Assembly: GCF_902167145.1 (NCBI RefSeq)
Contig: NC_050096.1
Location: 161,075,825-161,139,824, forward strand
Direction of reading: 5' to 3'
DNA: 64,000 nt
Source of the DNA: Zea mays
Lineage: Eukaryota; Streptophyta; Magnoliopsida; Poales; Poaceae
The number at the start of each line of letters is the position of its first letter. Within the stretch, counting starts at the first letter, position 1. Of this stretch, positions 55,354-64,000 are shown in pieces. Both the position numbers and the translations under genes were made by a program. Under the pieces are notes generated by a model that had not been told where the DNA came from, made no database searches, and was given only the letters and a program-made list of their open reading frames with translations.

Positions 55354-57116
55354 TTAGAAGGTTGATGGTGATCTTGGCGATTTATCTGCATTCCCATTTT
55401 TTGATTTTACAGGAGTTTTGTCCTGGTTTGCCTCCTTTTCAGCTTCTTTCTGGGCTTTCTTCTTTTCAGCCTCAATTTGCTTGAGGTTCTCGTCATGAGC
55501 TTTCCGGAACAACCCCACAAAGGTCAGAAGGGTTGTAGCAACTGCAAATGTTTTAAAGATCAGTTAGTACTAATAAGGACTGGAAAACTGCATAAAGTGT
55601 GCTTTGTTTGTAACTCAGGAAACTTGCAGTACACTGCTAATGCATTTAGAAAAAGGAAAAAAGAAAGAATGAATCGAAGGTAAAACAAGTAGAAAATCAC
55701 ATAAAAACAACTGATGCAGTTCACAGTTTTTTATTACTGAAAGGACGGAAAGCTTTGCTTCACTGTGGTATTATCAGACGAAGAGAATTGGCCCACCGGA
55801 AACAAAAACCTTACAACTAGAGGGTGCGCCACACTTCCTCCAAATAAATATGGTACAATTTCATAACTTAAGGCATTTTTTTGTGGGTGGGGGTGGGGTG
55901 AGGTGGGGGGGTGGCAAAACCCCTTTCTCAACCACAACTCAACAACAGGCACATCACATTGACCACTCGTTAGGACATACAACTCGCTTCACAGATATCT
56001 ATTTGCCATATTGACTATCTAAAATAGAGGATATGGCAAAGCAAAAGCACCGACGAAAGGAAAAACTACAAGAGACTATTATGAAACAATGTTGAATGGG
56101 CCACTAAAAACAAAATATGCTAGGTACTATTATGAAATCACAATTATTTGCTGTAGGACAAGGCAACAATTATTTTATTGTTTTTTTCTCAGATTTGAGG
56201 AGAGAGAAGGTGGTGAAATGTCATTTTTGCTCATGTCTTCAACCTCTCGCTCCCTTGCTTCTCAGCCGGATAAACTATGCTCCTCGTACTGGAATCCAGA
56301 AGTGTCAATGATAAAAGCATGTTATCTAGATCACAGCTTAACCACCATAGTAAATGGAATAAAAACCATTTCCATGGATGCAATTAAAAATGGAAGAAAC
56401 CGTTTCCATCAATGACAATGCTTTAGCACCTAAGGTAAACCATTTCCATGCATGGATCGATTGGCATGAATATTACCTTGCTCAAAAGGAAATTTTGCAG
56501 GGTCTTCTCCAAAATAAACAGCAAGTCCATCTGCGCTTTTACCCTGTAAACAGTGAATAAGTTAAAAGGGGCAAATCTAAAGCATAATGGAAGCATGGAT
56601 AATGACAAATGACTTACTACTTCAGAATAGAATGCTGATAGGGAGCGTACATCAGCACTGGAACAATCAATGAACTCCTTTAAAGTCTGCATTGCATTGA
56701 ATGAGTAGATAACTAGTCAAAGGCTCAACCTTTTAAGCGAACAATAAGGATTCCACATGATGACAACCAAAACTACAAAATACTGGCCACCAGAAACATT
56801 TCAAATAGAGAAGGAACTCTAAACAGAACAAAAAAGTTGTGAAAGTATACCTTACGGAAAACATCAGAAACTGGACCATCACTTTCTGAAGCAGTTAGCT
56901 CCTGTTCAACTTTCTCCAGCCCCTTTACGACTGCCAGCTGCTCGTCCGCCAATGCTTTCAGTTGCAACTGTTTACAGTAACTCCAGAATACTTAACAAAT
57001 ACTGTCAGTTGAGGTTATCCATATTAGTCAGAGAAGCAAATTACCTTTGAAGAAGCTTCCAAGTTGACAAGTTCCTCATGAAAATCCATTACTTCCGGTG
57101 ACTTCTCTGCAAGGGA
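55354..57116 (-). CDS. Class II formin-like protein, last five exons (FH2 domain C-terminus)
   Basis: The exons are 57045-57116, 56851-56967, 56618-56686, 56477-56543 and 55354-55541 (stop TAA at 55354-55356). All have AG acceptors and GT donors, and joining them keeps one open frame. They encode the C-terminal FH2 domain: SLAEKSPEVMDFHEELV, then LQLKALADEQLAVVKGLEKVEQEL, then TLKEFIDCSSADVRSLSAFYSEV, then GKSADGLAVYFGEDPAKFPFEQ, then ATTLLTFVGLFRKAHDENLKQ, and a Lys/Glu-rich coiled tail ending SPRSPSTF. FH2 domains nucleate and processively cap actin filaments; class II plant formins act in cell growth and cytokinesis. The upstream exons lie right of the window, beyond copia elements in the intron. 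No damage is seen in these exons. Confidence 0.88.
55542..56476 (-). other. Last intron of the formin gene
   Basis: 935 bp, AT-rich, with a G-rich low-complexity run at about 55880-55912. Small ORFs here are not supported. No transposon ends were recognised. Confidence 0.7.
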
Positions 57117-57253
57117 CTGAAGTACATTTAAACCAGTCATTAAGTTCAGAAGAAAACTGTACCAATGAGAAATAAGAAGTCATTGACAAGATATCTTCCC
57201 ATCATAATGAGAACATATCTAGTTGTTACAGATTGTTTTTTTGACCTGAAAAT

Positions 57254-57396
57254 TGTAGGGGAAGCCCCTACAGTATTATGTGTTAGCGTATTGTGTAATC
57301 CATTTCTGTAATGGGCCTTTGCCCATGTACCTGGATACATATTAATACATCCCCTGCCCAATTAGGGTTAGGGGTTTCCATTCTCAACCTCTAACA
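57254..57396 (+). repeat. Short 5' LTR of the outer copia element
   Basis: TGTAGGGGAAGCCCCTACA (a 19-bp inverted repeat) through CTCTAACA, 143 bp, followed by a PBS-like site. A shorter alternative start is TGTTAG at 57281. The partner LTR is outside the window. It lies in a formin intron, 138 bp from the exon acceptor at 57116. Confidence 0.65.
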
Positions 57397-57408
57397 TGGT
57401 ATCAATCC
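57397..57408 (+). other. Primer binding site of the outer copia element
   Basis: TGGTATCAATCC directly follows the LTR end ACA; the first 8 bases match the initiator Met tRNA PBS. Confidence 0.7.
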
Positions 57409-57904
57409 TCTCTTCCCCTCCTCTCCCCTAGCCTAGCCTCCACCTTCATCCTCCCCTACGACAGCTCGCCAGCCGCCTCTCGTCCTTCCCCCATCATGGC
57501 CAGACTCTCTTGGGCTGCTATAGCCGTCGCGGCCCCGACGCAGCCCATGTGCCACATCTCCTTGCACGCCCGCCCCCGGCGAGTCCGCGCCGCCGTCTCT
57601 AATCTCGGCGCGCCCACGCCACCGCTCCCAGGCGCGCCCGCACCGCCCCTTCCCCCAGCGCCCGTTAGGTGCCCAGTCACGCTACCTATGCCACCCCCGT
57701 CAGCGCCCGACGACCTAAGGCCATGCTCGTGCTGGCGTCCACCTCCAGGCCTCCTCACCGTCCACTCTGGCCACCTCTTCCTCGAGCCAATGGCTCTCCC
57801 TTCCGCTCACAGCGCCAACATGTGCAGTAGCCAAGGCCCCTCGCGTCGGCCTCGTTCCCCACTTGCAGGGCTCTCCCCCCAATGCACAAAGCCCACCAGT
57901 ACCG
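57409..57904 (+). other. Leader of the outer copia element
   Basis: C-rich leader-like sequence with no convincing gene. It ends where the inner copia LTR begins. The continuation is at 63766. Confidence 0.6.
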
Positions 57905-58197
57905 GTCCGCAGTCCGCACAGCATCTCTGCTGCAGGACAGCAGCAACGCAGCAGCTTTTGACTGCAAGGACTGCGGCAGACAGCAAGGACTGCGGCAGGC
58001 AGCACAGCAGCAGTTTTTTGACTGCAAGGACAGCCTGCAGGCATCTCCTTTTCAGTTTCAGCTTTTGGAGGACAGCAGCTTGCTGCAGTTTGCAGTTTTT
58101 CCTTTTTGACTAGAGTACAACAGCACCTAGTGGTTAGTGCAGTTTGTAGGACAGCATATTCGCAACTCTAGGAAGCATATGCTGCAGCCCCTTGGGC

Positions 58198-58205
58198 TAT
58201 AAATA
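58198..58205 (+). promoter_or_regulatory. TATA box of the inner copia LTR
   Basis: TATAAATA, 55 bp before the AATAAA signal; the same motif is present in the 3' LTR near 63643. Confidence 0.75.
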
Positions 58206-58252
58206 TGTATCCCGACCCTTAGACGGGTATGGCATTGTGTAGTGTTTGAAGA

Positions 58253-58258
58253 AATAAA
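58253..58258 (+). promoter_or_regulatory. Polyadenylation signal in the inner copia LTR
   Basis: AATAAA downstream of the TATA box, as expected for the R region; the copy in the 3' LTR would end the transcript. Confidence 0.55.
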
Positions 58259-58322
58259 CAGAAAATTGCCCCAACTCATAGTGTCATCCTCTGATGAGAG
58301 TTAGAGTCCCTCTACTTACAAT

Positions 58323-58335
58323 TGGTATCAGAGCC
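58323..58335 (+). other. Primer binding site of the inner copia element
   Basis: TGGTATCAGAGCC, complement of initiator Met tRNA, two bases after the LTR end. Confidence 0.93.
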
Positions 58336-58501
58336 AAACTATCCTGCAGCCTAAACATCTCGTGCTCATCTCCTTCTCGTGCCTCTCCCCACACTCAGTC
58401 GGTCGCAAGAGCTCCAACTGTTCCTTCCTCCCCTGCTCAGACGAGCAGCCTTTCGTCTGAGACAGCCTCTTCCACACGCAACGACCCCTCACTAGCCCAC
58501 C

Positions 58502-61500
58502 ATGTCCCTACGCTCGGCCACTTCGAGTGCGCGGCGCCAGCAGGAGGCCGAGGTCGCCGCGGCACAAGAACGCGAGCGAGCAGCAGCAGCGGCTGCAGCG
58601 ACAGCGGCGAGGGCAGCACGGTTGGCGGCGGCGGAACTGGCAGCGGCGAGAGCGGAAGTAGAAGCAGCGGAGGCGGCGGATGCTGCACGTGCGGCGGCAA
58701 CAGAGCTCGAGGTTCTGCGCGGCAGTAGAGCTGGCAGCTCTGCTTCTGTCGACGACAACACCGACGACGAGCTCAGGCTGGCGAGGGAAGCAGCGCGAGA
58801 GCAGGCGGCACAGTGGGCAGCCGCGCATCCCCATGGGGGCGCGCGTGGCGGCAGCCCGGATAGGCGCCGACACGCTGACGGCGCTCCAGGCGGGGGCGCA
58901 CGCGGCGGCAGCCCAGACGGGCGTAGACGCGCCGACGGTGCTCCCGGCGGCGGCGACCGAGTCGACGGAGATCGCGGCCTCTACAGGCGGCGCGGTTCTC
59001 CCTCCCCGGATCGGTACCATGGTCGTCGCATGGCCCAAGCCATTGTCAGGGACATCGGTCCCGGCGGTGGGTGGCCTACCCTCACCAAGACCAACTACGT
59101 CGAGTGGGCCGCGGTGATGAGGGTACGGCTCCAGGTTCGCCACATGTGGGAAGCAGTTCGTTACGACGACGTCGACTACCACGAGGATCGGCGGGCGCTG
59201 GATGCTCTCATTGCTGCAGTCCCGCCCGAGATGCAGTTTTCGCTTTCCCAGAAGCGGACTGCCAAGGAGGCCTGGGACGCCATCGCTGCGACCCGCATCG
59301 GCAGCGATCGTGCCCGCAAGACCACACTGCAGGCACTTCGCAAGGAGTGGGAGAACCTGGCCTTCAAGCCAGGTGAGGATGTTGATGACTTTGCTCTCCG
59401 CCTCAACACTCTGTTGCAGAAGATGGTGCAGTTCGGCGACGACACCTACGATGAGGAGAGAGCTGTTGAGAAGCTCTTCCGTTGCATCCCCGAGAAGTAC
59501 AGGCAGATTGCTCGCTCGATCGAGTCTCTGCTAGACCTCTCCACGATGACGATCGAAGAGGCGATTGGTCGCCTCAAGGTGGTCGACGGCGACGAACCAC
59601 AGGCTCTCTCTGGGCCTATCACTATCGGCGGGAAGCTACATCTCACTCGGGAGCAGTGGGAGGCCTGCCAGGGTGACAAGAAGCAGGGGGAGTCCTCCTC
59701 GACACGAGGCCGCAAACGCGGCAAGCCACGCAAGGCGCGTGGAGGCGCCCAGGCCGGGGCGCGAGGACATGCTGAGGGTAGTGCACGTGGAGGTGCCCAA
59801 GGCGGCGCCGTCGGCAACAAGAAGCCGGCACGAGACGACGGCTGCCACAACTGCGGCAAGCTTGGCCACTGGGCCAGGGATTGTCGGCAGCCACGACGTG
59901 GCCAGGCCAACGTCGCACAGGCGGAGGCGGAGGAGGAGGCCCTGCTCCTGGCACATGCAAGCATCGAGCCATCTCCAGCGGCACCGGCCGCAGCGGCACT
60001 CCTCCACCTTGATGAGTCGAAAGCACGCGCTTTCCTCGGCGACGGCTCCAACAAGGACATGATCGAAGGATGGTGCCTCGACACCGGCGCCACTCATCAC
60101 ATGACCGGCCGACGGGAGTTCTTCACCGAGCTTGACTCTAGCGTCCGAGGCTCCGTCAAGTTTGGGGACGCCTCCGGCGTAGAGATCAAGGGCGCCGGCT
60201 CAGTCGTCTTCACCGCCGCGTCTGGTGAGCACAGGCTGCTCACCGGAGTCTACTACATCCCCGCGTTGAGGAACTCTATCATCAGCTTGGGACAGCTGGA
60301 TGAGAACGGTTCGCGCGTGGAGGTCGAGCACGGAGTCATGAGGATCTGGGATCCCTCTCGTCGCCTTCTTGCCAAGGTACGCAGGAGTGCAAATCGGCTT
60401 TACATCCTCAATGTGAAGGTGGCACAACCTTGCTGCCTTGCTGCTCGTCGAGACGACGGGGCATGGCAGTGGCACGAGCGCTTCGGGCACCTTAACTTCG
60501 AAGCCCTGAAGCGGCTCAGCGCCAAGGAGATGGTACGAGGCCTGCCGTGCCTTGACCATGTGGAGCAATTCTGCGATGTCTGCGTGTTGACAAAGCAGAG
60601 ACGACTCCCCTTTCCCCAGCAGTCGAGCTTCCGAGCCAAGGAGAGGCTCGAGCTCGTGCATGGGGACTTGTGTGGCCCGGTGACACCAGCCACACCAGGA
60701 GGACGACGCTACTTCTTGCTGCTCGTCGACGATCTCTCCCGCTACATGTGGGTGATGATCCTTGGCAGCAAGGGAGAGGCTGCAAACGCCATCAGGCGTG
60801 TGCAGGTCGCTGCGGAGGCGGAGTGCGGCCGCAAGCTGCGCGTGCTGCACACCGACAACGGCGGCGAATTCACGGCGGCTGAGTTCGCGTCGTACTGCGC
60901 GGATGAGGGCGTTCAGCGTCACTACTCCGCGCCGTACAGCCCGCAGCAGAACGGCGTCGTCGAGCGGCGCAACCAGACGGTTGTGGGGATGGCTCGGGCT
61001 CTCCTCAAGCAGAGAGGAATGCCAGCTGTCTTCTGGGGAGAGGCGGTGGTGACAGCGGTTTACATCCTCAACCGCTCGCCCACCAAGGCTCTCAACGGGA
61101 TGACACCGTACGAGGCTTGGCATGGGCGCAAGCCGGCGGTCTCTCACCTACGGGTCTTCGGCTGCCTCGCGTTCACCAAGGAGCTTGGCCACATCAGCAA
61201 GCTCGACGATAGGAGCACCCCGGGGGTGTTCATTGGCTACGCGGAGGGCTCGAAGGCCTACCGCATCCTTGACCCAAGAACACAGCGTGTGCGCACGGCG
61301 CGCGACGTAGTGTTCGACGAAGGGCGAGGATGGGCGTGGGACAAGGCGGTGGACGACGGCACGACTCCGACGTACGACTTCACCATCGAGTACGTCCACT
61401 TTGAGGGAGCTGGGGGAGTAGGCAACTCTTCTCCGAGCAGGTCTACCCCAGCCCCCAAGTCTCCACCGACTCCAGCGCCACACTCTCCAGCTCCTGCTAC

Positions 61501-63313
61501 AACGAGCTCTTCGCCACCACGTACTCCAGCACCGACGGTACCCTCTCCGGGAACGTCCTCTCCGACACCAGCTCGTGTCGAGCACGACCCAGTGGAGCTC
61601 GTGACCCCTCTGTCCCGCGACGAGGAGCGCGTCGACGCGTGCTACGACGGCGAGCCGTTGCGGTATCGAAGGGTGGAGGGCCTTCTCATCGACCCGTCGG
61701 TGCCAGGCCCTGCATCTCGCATTCTGGCAGGAGAGTTGCATCTTGCATGCGACGATGGTGAGCCTCGGTCTTTCGCGGAGGCCGAGCAACATGCGGCTTG
61801 GCGTGCCGCGATGCAGTCGGAGATGGACGCGGTTGAGACGAACCGCACTTGGGAGCTCGCTGATCTCCCTCATGGTCATCGCGCGATCACCCTTAAGTGG
61901 GTGTTCAAACTGAAGAGGGATGAAGTCGGCGCCATCGTCAAGCATAAGGCTCGCTTGGTGGCACGCGGTTTCTTGCAGCAGGAGGGGATCGACTTCGACG
62001 ATGCCTTCGCCCCTGTAGCACGGATGGAATCCGTGCGACTCCTCCTTGCGCTGGCAGCCCTGGAGGGCTGGCATGTTCATCACATGGATGTCAAGTCGGC
62101 GTTTCTTAACGGCGACTTAAAGGAGGAGGTCTATGTACACCAGCCGCCAGGTTTTGCGATCCCTGGCAAGGAGGGCAAGGTGTTGCGCCTGCGCAAGGCT
62201 CTCTACGGCTTGCGACAGGCACCAAGGGCGTGGAATGCCAAGCTGGATTCCACGCTCAAGAGGATGGGCTTCATGCCAAGCCCGCACGAGGCGGCCATCT
62301 ATCGGCGGGGCAATGGAGATAATGCCCTGCTGGTGGGTGTCTACGTCGACGACTTGGTGATCACCGGCGCCAAGGATGCAGAGGTGGCAGCGTTCAAGGA
62401 AGAGATGAAGGCCACCTTCCAAATGAGTGACCTGGGGCATCTCTCCTTCTACCTGGGGATTGAGGTGCACCAGGGAGACTCCGGGATCACACTTCGCCAG
62501 ACCGCCTATGCCAGGCGCATTGTTGAGCTGGCTGGGCTCACCGACTGCAACCCAGCTCTCACTCCGATGGAGGAGAGGCTGAAGCTGAGTCGCGACAGCA
62601 CGACGGAGGAGGTGGATGCTACTCAGTACCGGCGTCTTGTGGGGAGCCTTCGCTACCTCGTCCACACACGACCTGACTTGGCATACTCCGTCGGCTACGT
62701 TAGTCGGTTCTTGCAGCGACCGACGACGGAGCATGAGCAGGCTGTGAAGAGGATCATCCGCTATGTTGCGGGGACTCTCGACCACGGTCTCTACTACCCG
62801 AGGTGCCCTGGGGAGGCACACCTTGTCGGGTACAGCGACAGCGACCACGCCGGCGACATCGACACTAGCAAGAGCACAAGCGGGATCCTCTTCTTCCTCG
62901 GCAAGTACCTCATTAGCTGGCAGTCGGTCAAGCAGCAGGTGGTGGCCATGTCCAGCTGCGAGGCCGAGTACATAGCGGCGTCCACTGCTTCGACTCAGGC
63001 GCTCTGGCTGGCTCGACTGCACGGTGATCTCCTCGGGAGAGACACTGGAGCGGTGGAACTCAGGGTGGACAGCCAGTCCGCTCTGGCATTGGCCAAGAAC
63101 CCCGTGTTCCATGAACGGAGCAAGCACATCCGGCTGAGATACCACTTCATCCGAGACTGCTTGGCAGAAGGGAGCATCAAGGCGCGCTACATCAACACCA
63201 AGGATCAGCTTGCAGACCTGCTCACCAAGCCCCTTGGGAAGATTAAGTTTGTTGAGCTTTGCTCCAGGTCCGGAATGGCTCAACTTTCCCACAAGGCGAC
63301 ACACAAGACTTAG
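58502..63313 (+). CDS. Gag-pol polyprotein of the inner copia element, intact
   Basis: 1603 uninterrupted codons. An Ala/Glu/Arg-rich helical N-terminus is followed by a copia gag core (GWPTLTKTNYVEWAAVMRVRL, SLLDLSTMTIEEAIGRLK) and a CCHC knuckle CHNCGKLGHWARDC near residue 447. Then come protease CLDTGATHHMTG near 525, integrase HHCC (HERFGHLNFE, CDVCVLTKQ) near 660-700, and core residues in DLCGPV (719), TDNGGEF (784) and QQNGVVERRN (815). RT has MDVKSAFLNG (1194), LYGLRQAPRAW and VYVDDLVITG (1280). RNase H has GYSDSDHAGD (1446), SSCEAEYIAA and VDSQSALALAKN. It ends before the PPT. All catalytic residues I can check are present. Codon use is very GC-rich, unlike the older elements to the left. 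I chose the first ATG of the frame. Confidence 0.95.
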   Translation: MSLRSATSSARRQQEAEVAAAQERERAAAAAAATAARAARLAAAELAAARAEVEAAEAADAARAAATELEVLRGSRAGSSASVDDNTDDELRLAREAAREQAAQWAAAHPHGGARGGSPDRRRHADGAPGGGARGGSPDGRRRADGAPGGGDRVDGDRGLYRRRGSPSPDRYHGRRMAQAIVRDIGPGGGWPTLTKTNYVEWAAVMRVRLQVRHMWEAVRYDDVDYHEDRRALDALIAAVPPEMQFSLSQKRTAKEAWDAIAATRIGSDRARKTTLQALRKEWENLAFKPGEDVDDFALRLNTLLQKMVQFGDDTYDEERAVEKLFRCIPEKYRQIARSIESLLDLSTMTIEEAIGRLKVVDGDEPQALSGPITIGGKLHLTREQWEACQGDKKQGESSSTRGRKRGKPRKARGGAQAGARGHAEGSARGGAQGGAVGNKKPARDDGCHNCGKLGHWARDCRQPRRGQANVAQAEAEEEALLLAHASIEPSPAAPAAAALLHLDESKARAFLGDGSNKDMIEGWCLDTGATHHMTGRREFFTELDSSVRGSVKFGDASGVEIKGAGSVVFTAASGEHRLLTGVYYIPALRNSIISLGQLDENGSRVEVEHGVMRIWDPSRRLLAKVRRSANRLYILNVKVAQPCCLAARRDDGAWQWHERFGHLNFEALKRLSAKEMVRGLPCLDHVEQFCDVCVLTKQRRLPFPQQSSFRAKERLELVHGDLCGPVTPATPGGRRYFLLLVDDLSRYMWVMILGSKGEAANAIRRVQVAAEAECGRKLRVLHTDNGGEFTAAEFASYCADEGVQRHYSAPYSPQQNGVVERRNQTVVGMARALLKQRGMPAVFWGEAVVTAVYILNRSPTKALNGMTPYEAWHGRKPAVSHLRVFGCLAFTKELGHISKLDDRSTPGVFIGYAEGSKAYRILDPRTQRVRTARDVVFDEGRGWAWDKAVDDGTTPTYDFTIEYVHFEGAGGVGNSSPSRSTPAPKSPPTPAPHSPAPATTSSSPPRTPAPTVPSPGTSSPTPARVEHDPVELVTPLSRDEERVDACYDGEPLRYRRVEGLLIDPSVPGPASRILAGELHLACDDGEPRSFAEAEQHAAWRAAMQSEMDAVETNRTWELADLPHGHRAITLKWVFKLKRDEVGAIVKHKARLVARGFLQQEGIDFDDAFAPVARMESVRLLLALAALEGWHVHHMDVKSAFLNGDLKEEVYVHQPPGFAIPGKEGKVLRLRKALYGLRQAPRAWNAKLDSTLKRMGFMPSPHEAAIYRRGNGDNALLVGVYVDDLVITGAKDAEVAAFKEEMKATFQMSDLGHLSFYLGIEVHQGDSGITLRQTAYARRIVELAGLTDCNPALTPMEERLKLSRDSTTEEVDATQYRRLVGSLRYLVHTRPDLAYSVGYVSRFLQRPTTEHEQAVKRIIRYVAGTLDHGLYYPRCPGEAHLVGYSDSDHAGDIDTSKSTSGILFFLGKYLISWQSVKQQVVAMSSCEAEYIAASTASTQALWLARLHGDLLGRDTGAVELRVDSQSALALAKNPVFHERSKHIRLRYHFIRDCLAEGSIKARYINTKDQLADLLTKPLGKIKFVELCSRSGMAQLSHKATHKT

Positions 63314-63321
63314 GGGGAGAA
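63312..63321 (+). other. Polypurine tract of the inner copia element
   Basis: AGGGGGAGAA overlaps the stop codon and abuts the LTR start TGATGG. Confidence 0.85.
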
Positions 63322-63765
63322 TGATGGAATAAGTCATGTGTGGAGGACAGTCCGCAGTCCGCACAGCATCTCTGCTGCAGGACAGCAGCAACGCAGCAGC
63401 TTTTGACTGCAAGGACTGCGGCAGACAGCAAGGACTGCGGCAGGCAGCACAACAGCAGTTTTTTGACTGCAAGGACAGCCTGCAGGCATCTCCTTTTCAG
63501 TTTCAGCTTTTGGAGGACAGCAGCTTGCTGCAGTTTGCAGTTTTTCCTTTTTGACTAGAGTACAACAGCACCTAGTGGTTAGTGCAGTTTGTAGGACAGC
63601 ATATTCGCAACTCTAGGAAGCATATGCTGCAGCCCCTTGGGCTATAAATATGTATCCCGACCCTTAGACGGGTATGGCATTGTGTAGTGTTTGAAGAAAT
63701 AAACAGAAAATTGCCCCAACTCATAGTGTCATCCTCTGATGAGAGTTAGAGTCCCTCTACTTACA
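63322..63765 (+). repeat. 3' LTR of the inner copia element (complete, 444 bp)
   Basis: TGATGGAATAAG to CTCTACTTACA. From 63350 on it matches 57905-58320. Confidence 0.93.
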
Positions 63766-64000
63766 GTGCCACCCCTACACCCGCGGCCCATGGCCACGCG
63801 ACTCTCCCTCCCACATGGTCGGCAGTCGTGGGTTTCCCCCGCATGGGCCCTCGTGGTCGCGTTCGGTGTTGACAACCTCGCCTTGTCGTTCAGCGAGCAG
63901 CGGAGGCGGTGGATGATGTTGCACGTGTGGCGGCGGCAGAGCTTGAGGCTCTGCGCGGCAGTAGCGCCGGCAACTTTGTCTCCTGGGACGACAGCACCAA
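63766..64000 (+). mobile_element. Outer copia element resumes (leader and start of gag)
   Basis: After 130 bp of leader-like sequence, the last 110 bp read as VDDVARVAAAELEALRGSSAG and on. This parallels the inner gag start (ADAARAAATELEVLRGSRAGS), so the outer element is a relative of the inner one. It runs off the window. Confidence 0.65.

Larger units (their letters stand above)
57905..58320 (+). repeat. 5' LTR of the inner copia element, 5' truncated
   Basis: It starts abruptly at GTCCGCAGTCCGC and ends CTCTACTTACA. It contains short CTGCAAGGACTGC-type repeats, a TATA box (58198-58205) and AATAAA (58253-58258). Confidence 0.9.
57905..63765 (+). mobile_element. Young intact Ty1/copia element (inner)
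   Basis: LTRs at 57905-58320 and 63322-63765, PBS, one full gag-pol and a PPT. The shared 416 bp of the LTRs differ at one position (58003 G against 63448 A) by eye. The left LTR lacks the first 28 bp present in the right one (TGATGGAATAAG...). The flanks are GTACC(G) left and GTGCC right, an imperfect TSD candidate. Integrity of the ORF and the LTR match suggest recent activity. Confidence 0.9.

Noticed and set aside
55734..56560. Small ORFs in the last formin intron
   Set aside because: They lie between well-supported splice sites and have no homology that I recognise.
57496..58113. 205-codon plus-strand ORF over the copia leader and LTR
   Set aside because: It spans the junction between two elements, so it cannot be an old gene, and half of it is repeated in the 3' LTR at 63340-63558.
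59446..63472. Long minus-strand and shifted ORFs opposite the intact copia gag-pol
   Set aside because: They are antisense shadows of a GC-rich coding sequence with strong third-position bias.
1..64000. tRNA, rRNA or microbial defence genes
   Set aside because: I saw no cloverleaf-like or rRNA core motifs, and all long ORFs fit retrotransposon proteins or plant formin exons.

Overview
This is plant nuclear DNA, almost certainly from maize or a close relative. Nearly every base belongs to LTR retrotransposons whose ends look like maize families: Opie/Ji-, giepum-, cinful-zeon-, Grande- and Tekay-like. Family names are from memory, not from a database search. The only host gene seen is the 3' end of a class II formin gene on the minus strand (exons between 55354 and 57116). 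There are no bacterial features.

Layout. (A) 1-14880 is a minus-strand Ty3/gypsy chromovirus (Tekay/Del-like) with LTRs of about 4.6 kb; its left LTR runs off the window. (B) It sits inside a longer LTR of another gypsy family, whose remainder is 14886-17669 (minus). (C) That LTR lies in the gag of an Opie/Ji-like Ty1/copia Sirevirus on the plus strand: gag from 17670, pol to 21406, 3' LTR 48804-49979. (D) The Sirevirus is also split by a minus-strand Tat-lineage (Grande-like) gypsy element, 22219-48679, with 589-bp LTRs and TSD GTGAG. It carries a decayed pol, no recognisable gag N-terminus and an antisense, intron-containing extra gene (23286-26234). (E) This Tat element is split by a solo LTR of about 4.9 kb, 30637-47593, TSD TTGTG. 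(F) The solo LTR is split by a 12-kb non-autonomous Sirevirus derivative, 35247-47292, TSD AGAAG. That element encodes only Gag, and its two 2.4-kb LTRs look almost identical.

(G) 49980-50390 is a pile of truncated LTR pieces. (H) 50391-54237 is the 3' part of a giepum-like element: a decayed ORF, PPT and a 1285-bp LTR. (I) 54238-57253 is genic, with the last five formin exons. (J) An outer copia element with a short LTR (57254-57396) begins in a formin intron. An inner copia element (57905-63765) is inserted in it, with an uninterrupted 1603-codon gag-pol and near-identical LTRs. The outer element's gag resumes at 63766.

Reading the nest from outside in gives the order of insertion: Sirevirus, then Tat element, then solo LTR, then Gag-only element. 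LTR divergences agree: about 2.7% for the Tat element against almost none for the Gag-only element. The most unusual structures are the internal array of degenerate modules in the Gag-only element (including a duplicated relic of the gag C-terminus), its CAGCTG-based palindromic LTR repeats, intron-like splice signals shared by three long LTRs, an extra sense ORF upstream of gag in the chromovirus, and the intact young copia element inside a formin intron. All counts of differences were made by eye.
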